A stretch of 12,710 nt of DNA, from the NCBI GenBank assembly GCA_005779525.1, contig SXIZ01000008.1, forward strand, positions 1 through 12,710, written 5' to 3'. The notes under the pieces were generated by a model. That model did no database searches. It worked only from the letters and a program-made list of their open reading frames with translations, and had not been told where the DNA came from. Of this stretch, positions 1 to 6,811 are shown piece after piece (position 1 is the first letter of the stretch; each line of letters opens with the position of its first letter). Made by a program: the position numbers and the translations under genes. The DNA is from Methylococcaceae bacterium (GTDB lineage Bacteria; Pseudomonadota; Gammaproteobacteria; Methylococcales; Methylomonadaceae).

Positions 1-434
1 AAGTCGGCATCCGTATTTGCATTCAACAGCATAATTTTTTTCCCAATAAGATCATGCGGCGAGTAGATCCCAGAGTCCTTGCGTGCCAAAAGCACTGAGG
101 GCGAATGCTGAAATATCGCCGCCAAAGCCACTAAAGGCTTGCCTTGCAAACGGGCATAGAGAATTTCGCTGTTAGATTCGGCGTATTGCGCACGTCCTGC
201 CAATACCTCTTCCACAGGTGTTCGACCTGGAGCAGCTTCGTGCAAACGGACGTCCAAGCCCTCATCCCGATAAAACCCCTGTTCAACAGCGGCATAATAC
301 CCAGCAAATTGAAATTGGTGATGCCAACGTAATTGAAAATCAATCACAGATAACACCGCTTCTTCCGCCATAACATTTAAAGGTATCAACAGCGTAAAAA
401 GTTGCGCCATCCATATATAAATCAAACGTTTCAC
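1..434 (-). CDS. NMT1/THI5-like periplasmic substrate-binding domain protein, N-terminal part (runs off the left edge)
   Basis: About 144 codons of the N-terminus are in the window and stay open to base 1. From the GTG at 434 the protein begins with a Lys-Arg pair, a hydrophobic stretch and a signal-peptidase site near residue 23 (NVMA before EE), so it is exported. The mature part follows the NMT1/THI5-like (SsuA-type) binding-protein pattern: HHQFQFAGYYAAVEQGFYRD, then GLDV, then a GR-x-PVEEVLAGRAQYA segment, then GKPLVALAAIFQHSPSV and a DLIGKK motif. In Gammaproteobacteria such domains occur either as free ABC-transporter binding proteins or as the sensory N-terminus of GGDEF or histidine kinase proteins. 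The missing C-terminus decides which. The GTG is chosen because GGGA lies 5 nt upstream and it gives a clean signal peptide. An in-frame ATG at 485 and one at 410 are alternatives. Family confident; full architecture unknown. Confidence 0.72.
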   Translation of the reverse strand, partial: MKRLIYIWMAQLFTLLIPLNVMAEEAVLSVIDFQLRWHHQFQFAGYYAAVEQGFYRDEGLDVRLHEAAPGRTPVEEVLAGRAQYAESNSEILYARLQGKPLVALAAIFQHSPSVLLARKDSGIYSPHDLIGKKIMLLNANTDAD

Positions 435-542
435 ACAAATCCCAGGTGTTGTTGCGCTAGAATAGAACTCATAATCCAACCTCATAAAGGGATGCCCTTA
501 GCGCTGTTCACACTGGCAGTTAAACTATCTGGAAATGGATTT

Positions 543-571
543 TTTAGCATCAGTAACTTTATACGAGTCAA
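543..571 (-). promoter_or_regulatory. possible sigma-70-type promoter for the NMT1-domain gene
   Basis: On the minus strand TTGACT (571-566) is followed after 17 bases by GCTAAA (548-543). The -35 match is good and the spacing ideal, but the -10 is weak. A TATAAA at 563-558 lies too close to this -35 to pair with it. The site is about 110 bases upstream of the GTG start. This is a pattern match only. Confidence 0.25.
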
Positions 572-660
572 CGCCAGAAGGTATTTTGACATTTGACAGC
601 CCTACGTTTGCTGCAATGTCATATCAACTATGCCCACTTGCATGTGTATCAGTAACATTA
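549..660. repeat. 13-base direct repeat, two copies 99 bases apart
   Basis: ATCAGTAACTTTA at 549-561 and ATCAGTAACATTA at 648-660 differ at one position. Both are in the presumed control region of the leftmost gene. They may be regulator half-sites. No regulator can be named. Confidence 0.35.
585..598. repeat. perfect tandem heptamer TTTGACA x2
   Basis: TTTGACA occurs twice head to tail (585-591 and 592-598), reading TGTCAAATGTCAAA on the minus strand. It sits 13 bases upstream of the candidate minus-strand -35 box at 571-566, where an activator site would be expected. It could equally be chance in AT-leaning DNA. Confidence 0.35.
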
Positions 661-744
661 AGCCTTGCCGAATTATTATGAGGTTTACGACAATTGGCTT
701 GCATTCAGTGCGACTAGATTCCGTCCTATTACATCCAAGGTAGT

Positions 745-781
745 TTGTTTAGCGTGACTTGCTCACTGAAACACTAAACAA
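745..781. repeat. inverted repeat, 8-bp arms (TTGTTTAG / CTAAACAA)
   Basis: Arms at 745-752 and 774-781 are perfectly complementary around a 21-base centre, and the pairing can be extended by a few bases with a bulge. No T-tract follows on either strand, so it is not a standard terminator. An operator, an RNA stem or a decayed repeat element are possible. The function is unknown. Confidence 0.45.
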
Positions 782-826
782 TCACAAAGCTTGAAAATGA
801 CGCCTCTGATTGTTCGGTATATTCAA

Positions 827-840
827 CGGTTAGATAACCG
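827..840. repeat. short perfect palindrome CGGTTA-GA-TAACCG
   Basis: Six-base arms (827-832 and 835-840) flank a two-base centre. The spacing suits a dimeric DNA-binding protein better than an RNA hairpin, because the loop would be too tight. It lies 20 bases past the cyclase terminator candidate. The function is unknown. Confidence 0.35.
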
Positions 841-859
841 ATCACTCGAAATCTAATAT

Positions 860-889
860 AAAAAAGCCGTGAATTAGCTATACATCACG
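860..889 (-). terminator. candidate Rho-independent terminator after the cyclase gene
   Basis: On the minus strand, starting 8 bases after the cyclase stop codon, CGTGA (889-885) pairs with TCACG (872-868) around a 12-base loop, followed by GC and a run of six T (865-860). The stem is only five pairs and the loop is wide, so it may be weak, but its place and the T-run are right for ending the cyclase transcript. Confidence 0.5.
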
Positions 890-897
890 CAATTAGA

Positions 898-3012
898 TTA
901 TTTATCTTCCAAGTTCCAAACGCGATTTTTTAGCAATTTGCGTTCCGTCCATTTTTGCAATACCTGCATATCTTGTCTAAACAATTCAGGGCAAGGCACA
1001 GTATGCTCTTGCGCATTTTCTTCTTCCTGTAACCAAGCTTCCCATGCTTGGAGAACATCAGGTTGCAAACGCTCATCGTCTTTTGAGCCAAGAGCAAATA
1101 AGGTTTCTGCTTGACCATCTCGCCCTTTAACGCAAAAACACCCTAAACGCCGCACCGGATAACCCATATCCTGAGCAACATTTGCTAATTCATGCGTAAT
1201 GATAATTTCAGTATTGAAGTGCCGGGTTAAAGCTTCTACCCTTGACGTTAAATTCATCGGGTCACCCAATATGCCAAACTTCCTGACGCCTTTTTCTGGA
1301 CCCAGATTACCCATGACCACCGGACCGGAAGAAACACCAATCCCTGCATTAATAATAGTACTAATCGCAGTTAAGACTTCGGCATCAAATTTATGGGCAT
1401 AACGCGTAGGTAGCTCAGTAAAAAACTTTTTCTGCAATTGCGCTAACTCCAGCGCGCCTTCAAGCGCATTACGATAATGTTCCAACTGCTGCCCATCTTT
1501 ATATGGCCAGTAATAACAGACCATATCGCCGATATAGGTTTCCCACCAGCCTTTATTTTTCTGTAAAACTAAGGTCGTTTCCAGATAATCATTCATTAAT
1601 TCTAAGATCAGCAGTGGTTCTTTTAACATGCTGGTGACCTGAGTGTATCCCGCCAAATCACTCATCAAGACCACTGCCCGGTAATGTTGATGTTGGAAGG
1701 CTTCGTCTTCTTTTAACGCCAACAGCATCTCTAGAACCTGTTTGGGCATATGCCCATAAGTAATATTCCCTAGTTTCGAGGCATTGATTAAATGCATAGT
1801 CAATGACTGCATCGCCCCTAAAATATAGGTCAGCATACCCACGGTTACTGGCCATAACTGTAACTGCTTAGACAATATACACAGCGAGCAGAGCATCACG
1901 AACAGCACTATGCCACATACCCAGACCCAAACTTGCTTGACATAAGCACTTATCACCACCCCCAAAACAGCGAGCGTTAGGAACAACAACAATTTGATCC
2001 AAGGTGCTGGCTCACGCGGATGATCGTTATTTAAAAGGGTTTCGACCGCATCAGCGAGATATTGCGAGCCTGGAGAAATACGATTGGGTCCCCACATCGC
2101 ATTGGTCATCGGAGTGATGGTAATATCAGTCGCTTCTGAAGGTGTGGTCAATTGTAAAATGACCACGCGACCTGCAAGCTTTGCTGCGACTGCAGCTGCT
2201 TCTGCGTCATTACAGGAAGCTAAAGCACTTAAAGGAAACATAGGCCGACGTAACGACCATTCAACAGCGTAATTGGGATAACTTAAGCGGAGACGTCGAC
2301 AAGGAAAGCCACCGTTACACGTTTCGCGTACTTCATTTTTGAGCACCGCCTTCACCCCTTCAGGGTCAATATAGCGTGCTAAGGTCACTGCGGCATGATC
2401 GTCGGATAAATCCATCCAACGATCTATGGTGGCACCTTTAGTGATTAAACGGTCAGACGCTACCACACCTCCAGGGGGAATAAAGGCTTCGGCGTCAACA
2501 TCAAATAATAGGAAATCCGGCAGGTCGCCATCCCCTAAGAAAGGCGCGATATGAAAAAATGGGAAAACTTCCCCTGCCATTTTTAACGGTGCAGTCCCTG
2601 CCGAACTATCTCGAACTTGACATTGATTACCCCCTGTAACTTGACAGTCGGGACGCGACCAACGCACACTTTTATCAGCTTCGATACAGATAGCATAAGG
2701 CATCTGGCCTTCTTGGGACTTTGCTAATCTGGCGTCCATAAAAACACCTTTGACACCCGCTGCAATCAACTTTTCTGTTGCCCGAGCATAAAGTGGTAAG
2801 GTTTGTTTACGTGCTACCTCCGCAGGAATATTATCATCCAGCAATACAATAGCGGCGTGCTTCCACTCTGTTCTTGCCTGAAACACAACCGCAATATCAT
2901 GTATCCAAAAATCGATTTTATTACCAATGCCAAAATCGGCGACCATACCAAAGAGTGTCGCCGAACACACAAAAACCCATAACCATTTACGGGCAATCGT
3001 TAATCGATACAT
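898..3012 (-). CDS. CHASE2-type membrane class III nucleotide cyclase
   Basis: The 704-residue protein has an N-terminal membrane helix (about 9-27), a long periplasmic CHASE2-like sensor region (about 35-330, including LPLYARATEKLIAAGVKGV followed by FMDARL), three membrane helices (about 338-357, 361-380, 386-405) and a cytoplasmic class III cyclase domain (about 445-642). Both metal-binding aspartates are present: D452 in MSDLAGYT and D496 in YIGDMV. The transition-state Asn and Arg are also present (N587 and R591 in GDPMNLTSRVE). The two positions that usually select the base are unusual: T492 where adenylate cyclases have Lys, and G580 where they have Asp or Thr. The product, cAMP or another cyclic nucleotide, is therefore uncertain. 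The extracytoplasmic part has six cysteines (109, 123, 131, 232, 238, 267). The gene starts 9 bases after the secreted-protein gene, has no strong ribosome binding site, and is likely co-translated with it. Confidence 0.88.
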   Translation of the reverse strand: MYRLTIARKWLWVFVCSATLFGMVADFGIGNKIDFWIHDIAVVFQARTEWKHAAIVLLDDNIPAEVARKQTLPLYARATEKLIAAGVKGVFMDARLAKSQEGQMPYAICIEADKSVRWSRPDCQVTGGNQCQVRDSSAGTAPLKMAGEVFPFFHIAPFLGDGDLPDFLLFDVDAEAFIPPGGVVASDRLITKGATIDRWMDLSDDHAAVTLARYIDPEGVKAVLKNEVRETCNGGFPCRRLRLSYPNYAVEWSLRRPMFPLSALASCNDAEAAAVAAKLAGRVVILQLTTPSEATDITITPMTNAMWGPNRISPGSQYLADAVETLLNNDHPREPAPWIKLLLFLTLAVLGVVISAYVKQVWVWVCGIVLFVMLCSLCILSKQLQLWPVTVGMLTYILGAMQSLTMHLINASKLGNITYGHMPKQVLEMLLALKEDEAFQHQHYRAVVLMSDLAGYTQVTSMLKEPLLILELMNDYLETTLVLQKNKGWWETYIGDMVCYYWPYKDGQQLEHYRNALEGALELAQLQKKFFTELPTRYAHKFDAEVLTAISTIINAGIGVSSGPVVMGNLGPEKGVRKFGILGDPMNLTSRVEALTRHFNTEIIITHELANVAQDMGYPVRRLGCFCVKGRDGQAETLFALGSKDDERLQPDVLQAWEAWLQEEENAQEHTVPCPELFRQDMQVLQKWTERKLLKNRVWNLEDK

Positions 3013-3021
3013 GAGTTGCTT

Positions 3022-3792
3022 TTAGAACGCCAACGTTACATAGGTTTCTTTATCAATTTTCGGAAATTGAAAGTTATGTAAGGCATCCAAAGAACATGCA
3101 GCAAATTTACTATCCACATCGGTATTTTTAACCACCGCACCCGTAACTTGGCCATTGACTTTCAATTTCCAACTTAAAGTGATTGCATGCTCTGAATCTG
3201 ATACTGCACGGCATAGATCAATTTCGGATTTAAGCATCGTCATCCAAGGCTCAAGTGCTGGATCGACATTTTTGTGGCTACCAATACCGCGAACCGTGAC
3301 AGAAGATGTCCGGGTATCTAAGGCAACAACATTTGCGGTTCCAGGTGCCAAGCCAACATCATGGCTAGTTTTTTTCGCAGAAATGGCACACATTAAAGCA
3401 TTAGCATCACCGTTTGCCTCTGAGCAGGCTAAGCGATTACTTTGCCATGGCGAACATTTTAGCGAAGCATCCGCCTGCAACCACGGCTGTGTAGCTTGCG
3501 CTACTTTAACGGTGACAGCGTGTGTGGATTTGTTTTGACAAATCAGTTGATACGCGGTGTCTGCAGGGTTACTGACTGCAGTCTCCAACCAAAAACGTGC
3601 CCCGGGTGCGACACTCAGAACGCTATCCACGGATAAATCTTCTTTATTTGAACAATGACTGCCCGAAACATCCGTGCCTGAACTGCGCATTTGTTGTATT
3701 TTTAGTAAGGGACAATCTGCCGCGTTAACATGGGAATTAATACTCAATGCGGTAAGCATACCCAAGAGTAAAATGTAGGTTTTTTTTAACAT
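3022..3792 (-). CDS. secreted cysteine-rich protein with AgmX/TonB-like C-terminal domain
   Basis: The 256-residue protein has a clear signal peptide (MLKK, hydrophobic core, cleavage near A24 before ADC). The mature part holds eight cysteines (27, 47, 85, 113, 123, 135, 194, 233), an even number that suggests disulfides in the periplasm. Residues about 185-256 resemble the AgmX/PglI or TonB-type C-terminal fold: a Cys in EIDLC, a strand with G-Q-V-TGAVV, then AACSLDALHNFQFP and a final hydrophobic strand. The Cys pair 194/233 sits where that family often has two cysteines. The first 180 residues are not recognised. Its stop lies 9 bases before the cyclase start, so I infer a periplasmic partner or ligand of the cyclase sensor domain. 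The start is supported by the signal peptide and by purine-rich sequence upstream. Confidence 0.7.
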   Translation of the reverse strand: MLKKTYILLLGMLTALSINSHVNAADCPLLKIQQMRSSGTDVSGSHCSNKEDLSVDSVLSVAPGARFWLETAVSNPADTAYQLICQNKSTHAVTVKVAQATQPWLQADASLKCSPWQSNRLACSEANGDANALMCAISAKKTSHDVGLAPGTANVVALDTRTSSVTVRGIGSHKNVDPALEPWMTMLKSEIDLCRAVSDSEHAITLSWKLKVNGQVTGAVVKNTDVDSKFAACSLDALHNFQFPKIDKETYVTLAF

Positions 3793-3839
3793 AGCTCTAT
3801 CTAAACCTCGTATTGCTATTTTGTAATGAGTTACGTGTG

Positions 3840-3868
3840 ATTATACTCTCACTGGCTTGAAGACGAAC
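3840..3868 (-). promoter_or_regulatory. candidate promoter for the secreted protein/cyclase pair
   Basis: On the minus strand a perfect TATAAT (3845-3840) lies 47 bases upstream of the ATG at 3792. The -35 region at 16-17 base spacing is only a weak match (GTTCGT or TTCGTC at 3868-3862). The 150-base gap to pmbA contains no gene and no clear terminator, so some read-through from the tldD-pmbA operon is also possible. Confidence 0.45.
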
Positions 3869-3942
3869 AGTGACATATCGCTATTCACACATTAAGCATA
3901 GCAAATTCTAGTCTAATGTATGAGGTATTTCAAAACAATAAC

Positions 3943-5295
3943 TTATTCTCCGGCTATCGACATGCTTTCCAACAAAATAGAACCTGTGCGCACGTTACCC
4001 CGTTTATCCACATCATTGCCTACTGCGACCATGTTTTTAAACATATCTTTTAAATTTCCGGCAATCGTAATCTCTTCAACCGGATATTGAATTTCGCCAT
4101 TCTCCACCCAAAATCCTGCCGCACCTCTGGAATAATCACCCGTGACATTATTAATACCTTGCCCCATCAATTCTGTGACTAACAACCCAGTTCCCATTCG
4201 CTGCAACATACCCTTAAAATCATCCGGCCCAGTATCTATAAACAAGTTATGTACACCACCTGCATTACCAGTGGTTTGCATGCCTAATTTTCGCGCTGAA
4301 TAACTACTCAAGACATAGCCTTGTACTACCCCCCCCTGCACCAGATCGCGGGTTTGGGTTACGACCCCTTCAGCATCATAGGCCGCACTACCTAAAGCCC
4401 CTGTGAGCAAGGGCTGCTCATGAATGCGTACAAATTCCGGAAATACCGTTTGCCCGATACTGTTTAATAAAAAAGAAGATTTACGGTATAAATTGCCGCC
4501 ACTGATTGCACTGATAAAGGCATTGAGCAAACCAGATGCAACCTCTGCTTGATACAGCACGGGACATTGACGTGTAGTCAATTGGCGACCATTCAAGCGC
4601 CGTAAGGTACGCTCAGCGGCTTTTTGACCAATGGCTGCAGCGGCTTCCAACTGACCAGGATCTCGCGCAACACTATACCAATAATCACGCTGCATACTGT
4701 CGCCACGCTGTCCGAGCACAGCGCAACTTAAAGAATGACGGCTGGAGCGGTAGCCTTGAACGAAATCCAGGGTATTACCAAAGACACGTATCCCTTGATG
4801 GGTGTTGACAGTCGCACCTTCAGAATTGGTGATATCCACATGAAAATCGCGTGCGGCTTGCTCACACGTGACCGCGAGCGCTATCGCTTCATCTGCAGAT
4901 AAATCCCAAGGATGATATAAATCCAAATCGGGAAATGCAGTCGCTAAGAGAGCCTTATCCGGTAAGCCCGCATATTCATCTTCGCTTGCATAGCGCGCAA
5001 AACTGCAAGCAGCTTGTACAGTTTCACGAATTGATGCAGGTGATAAATCGGTGCTACTTGCCGAACCTTTACGTTGTCCAATGAATACGGTCACCCCTAA
5101 ACCCTGACTGCGGTGATATTCTAAGGTCTCCACATCCCCCAAACGCGCCGTGACCGACAAACCATCATCAACACTCAACCCAGCTTCAGCGGCAGTGGCA
5201 CCTTGTTTTTTGGCTTCATTGAGCAAATCATGCACAATGTTTTTTAGCTCATTTATTTCGTCCAAATTTTGCAAACTCATATTCTCAATCAGCAT
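3943..5295 (-). CDS. pmbA: PmbA/TldE, subunit of the TldD/TldE metalloprotease
   Basis: This is the catalytically inactive partner of TldD. In Escherichia coli the heterodimer cleaves unfolded peptides, matures microcin B17 and degrades the antitoxin CcdA, in the cytoplasm. The 450-residue length equals the usual family length. Recognisable family segments are QRKGSASSTDLSP near residue 75, a GGNLYRKSSFLLNS stretch in the middle, YSARKLGMQTTGNAGGVHN, TGLLVTELMGQG, and the C-terminal GDYSRGAAGFWVENGEIQYP (386-405) followed by EITIAGNLKDM. No HExxxH zinc motif is present, as expected for TldE. The gene lies 44 bases after tldD. The ATG at 5295 is used. A second in-frame ATG at 5280 (MSLQNLDEI) is equally possible because neither has a strong ribosome binding site at good distance. 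Confidence 0.95.
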   Translation of the reverse strand: MLIENMSLQNLDEINELKNIVHDLLNEAKKQGATAAEAGLSVDDGLSVTARLGDVETLEYHRSQGLGVTVFIGQRKGSASSTDLSPASIRETVQAACSFARYASEDEYAGLPDKALLATAFPDLDLYHPWDLSADEAIALAVTCEQAARDFHVDITNSEGATVNTHQGIRVFGNTLDFVQGYRSSRHSLSCAVLGQRGDSMQRDYWYSVARDPGQLEAAAAIGQKAAERTLRRLNGRQLTTRQCPVLYQAEVASGLLNAFISAISGGNLYRKSSFLLNSIGQTVFPEFVRIHEQPLLTGALGSAAYDAEGVVTQTRDLVQGGVVQGYVLSSYSARKLGMQTTGNAGGVHNLFIDTGPDDFKGMLQRMGTGLLVTELMGQGINNVTGDYSRGAAGFWVENGEIQYPVEEITIAGNLKDMFKNMVAVGNDVDKRGNVRTGSILLESMSIAGE

Positions 5296-5339
5296 TTAGG
5301 TTGAATTATCGATCCTAATCGTAGGTGACCGGAGGCATG

Positions 5340-6782
5340 CTACACCTGAGTACCACCTACAGTAATACCATCAATCTTTAGCGTAGGCTGTCCAACACCC
5401 ACAGGCACACTTTGTCCATCTTTACCGCAGGTACCTACACCAGAATCCAGTTCTAGATCATTCCCAACCATTGAAACTTTAGTCAATACGTCTGGACCAT
5501 TGCCTACCAGGGTTGCACCTTTAACAGGCCGAGTAATTTTACCGTTTTCAATAAGATAAGCTTCGCTCGCAGAAAATACGAACTTACCCGAAGTGATATC
5601 TACCTGCCCACCTGCAAAGTTTTTGGCGTATAAGCCGTGTTTGACCGACGCAATAATTTCAGCCGGGTCTGATGCGCCAGCTAACATATAGGTGTTGGTC
5701 ATACGCGGCATAGGCAAATGTTGATATGACTCACGTCTACCGTTGCCTGTTGATTTAACCCCCATCAAACGCGCATTTAATTTGTCTTGTAAGTAGCCTT
5801 TTAAAATGCCTTTTTCAATCAAGACGGTATTTTCAGTTGGCGTACCTTCATCATCGATGCTTAGTGACCCTCGACGTCCTTGCAAGGTTCCATCATCCAC
5901 CACAGTACATAAATCAGATGCGACCCGCTCACCCACACGACCACTAAACGCGGAGGTACCCTTGCGGTTAAAATCACCTTCGAGACCATGACCTATGGCT
6001 TCATGCAACAATATTCCAGGCCAACCGGGACCTAATACCACGGTCATCGTGCCTGCGGGGGCCGCTTCTGCTTCAAGATTTACCAAGGCCTGACGCACGG
6101 CTTCTTGACCATAGCTCAGTGCTAAATCACCGTGTAGAAAATAATCGTATACATCCCGTGTACCCCCACCCATACTGCCACGCTCACGCCGACCATTTTT
6201 ATCAACAACGATCACGGTGACATTTAAGCGGACTAAAGGTCTGACATCGGCCACTAAATTGCCATTCTGATTCGCAATCAACACATTGTCATAGGCACCG
6301 ACCAGACTCACCATCACGTCTTCAATGCGATGATCCAACTTTCGGGTTTCGCTATCGATTTTCTGCAGCAACGCCACTTTATCCTGATCGGCATAGGATT
6401 TTAATGGGTTTACGGCAGGATAGTATTGTGGCCAGCCGAACGTGGGCTGTACCCGTATTTGCTGTTGTTGTCCGTGTTTCGCAATCGCTTTAACATTTTC
6501 AGCCGCACGCAGTAACAACGCCAATTCGATGCGATCAGTATAGGCGAAACCAGTTTTATCCCCAGAGACGACTCTGACGCCCGCACCTTGCTCTATGCTA
6601 TGTGAACCTTCTTTAACAATACCACCTTCCATAGACCAGGATTCAAAGTGACTCGATTGCAGGTAAATATCCGCTTCGTCAACCTTGACGCTCAGCAGGC
6701 TATTCATAATCTGTTCTATCTGCGCATATTGAATGTCAGTGTGCGCCAAAATAGCATGTTGTACGTGTTTTAATGTATCCAT
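5340..6782 (-). CDS. tldD: TldD metalloprotease catalytic subunit
   Basis: The zinc-dependent subunit acts with PmbA/TldE on unfolded or flexible peptides in the cytoplasm. The diagnostic HEAIGHGLEGDFNRKGTS segment carries the HExxxH motif. Further conserved parts are a GRVGERVASDLCTVVDDGT stretch, MPRMTNTYML, and the C-terminal GTCGKDGQSVPVGVGQPTL block, whose Cys is the expected third zinc ligand. The reading frame extends three codons upstream to a TTG at 6791, but the ATG at 6782 (MDTLKHVQ) is preferred. It gives 480 residues, essentially the length of the E. coli protein (481). No strong Shine-Dalgarno sequence is visible, and translation may be coupled to the lipoprotein gene that ends 29 bases upstream. 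All catalytic residues appear intact. Confidence 0.95.
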   Translation of the reverse strand: MDTLKHVQHAILAHTDIQYAQIEQIMNSLLSVKVDEADIYLQSSHFESWSMEGGIVKEGSHSIEQGAGVRVVSGDKTGFAYTDRIELALLLRAAENVKAIAKHGQQQQIRVQPTFGWPQYYPAVNPLKSYADQDKVALLQKIDSETRKLDHRIEDVMVSLVGAYDNVLIANQNGNLVADVRPLVRLNVTVIVVDKNGRRERGSMGGGTRDVYDYFLHGDLALSYGQEAVRQALVNLEAEAAPAGTMTVVLGPGWPGILLHEAIGHGLEGDFNRKGTSAFSGRVGERVASDLCTVVDDGTLQGRRGSLSIDDEGTPTENTVLIEKGILKGYLQDKLNARLMGVKSTGNGRRESYQHLPMPRMTNTYMLAGASDPAEIIASVKHGLYAKNFAGGQVDITSGKFVFSASEAYLIENGKITRPVKGATLVGNGPDVLTKVSMVGNDLELDSGVGTCGKDGQSVPVGVGQPTLKIDGITVGGTQV

Positions 6783-6811
6783 GAGCTGCAATATATATGA
6801 TTAACCAAAGA

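Larger units (their letters stand above)
435..897. other. 463-base intergenic region between the cyclase and the NMT1-domain gene
   Basis: No credible gene is seen here. Possible small open frames on either strand lack ribosome binding sites and protein-like composition. The stretch must hold the end of the cyclase transcript and the promoter of the leftmost gene. It contains a terminator-like hairpin just after the cyclase stop, two inverted repeats (745-781 and 827-840), a near-identical 13-base direct repeat (549-561 and 648-660), a perfect tandem heptamer (585-598), and a weak promoter match. These are listed separately. Confidence 0.6.

Noticed and set aside
402..596. Small plus-strand open frame in the left intergenic region
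   Set aside because: It overlaps the start of the NMT1-domain gene on the other strand and has no supporting ribosome binding site or family resemblance.
3155..3538. 127-codon plus-strand open frame
   Set aside because: It lies wholly opposite the secreted-protein gene and has no recognisable domain or ribosome binding site. It is the antisense shadow of a real gene.
5313..5324. Short hairpin CCTA-ATCG-TAGG between tldD and pmbA
   Set aside because: Only four pairs and no T-run follow, so it is not strong enough to call as a terminator or regulatory element.
3793..5339. Peptide (RiPP) precursor near tldD/pmbA, since TldD/E can mature microcins
   Set aside because: No small gene with a ribosome binding site is seen in the gaps at 3793-3942 or 5296-5339, and no modification enzymes are nearby. 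This looks like the housekeeping TldD/E locus.
6783..6791. TTG start for tldD at 6791
   Set aside because: The ATG at 6782 gives the normal family length, and nothing upstream of the TTG supports its use as a start codon.
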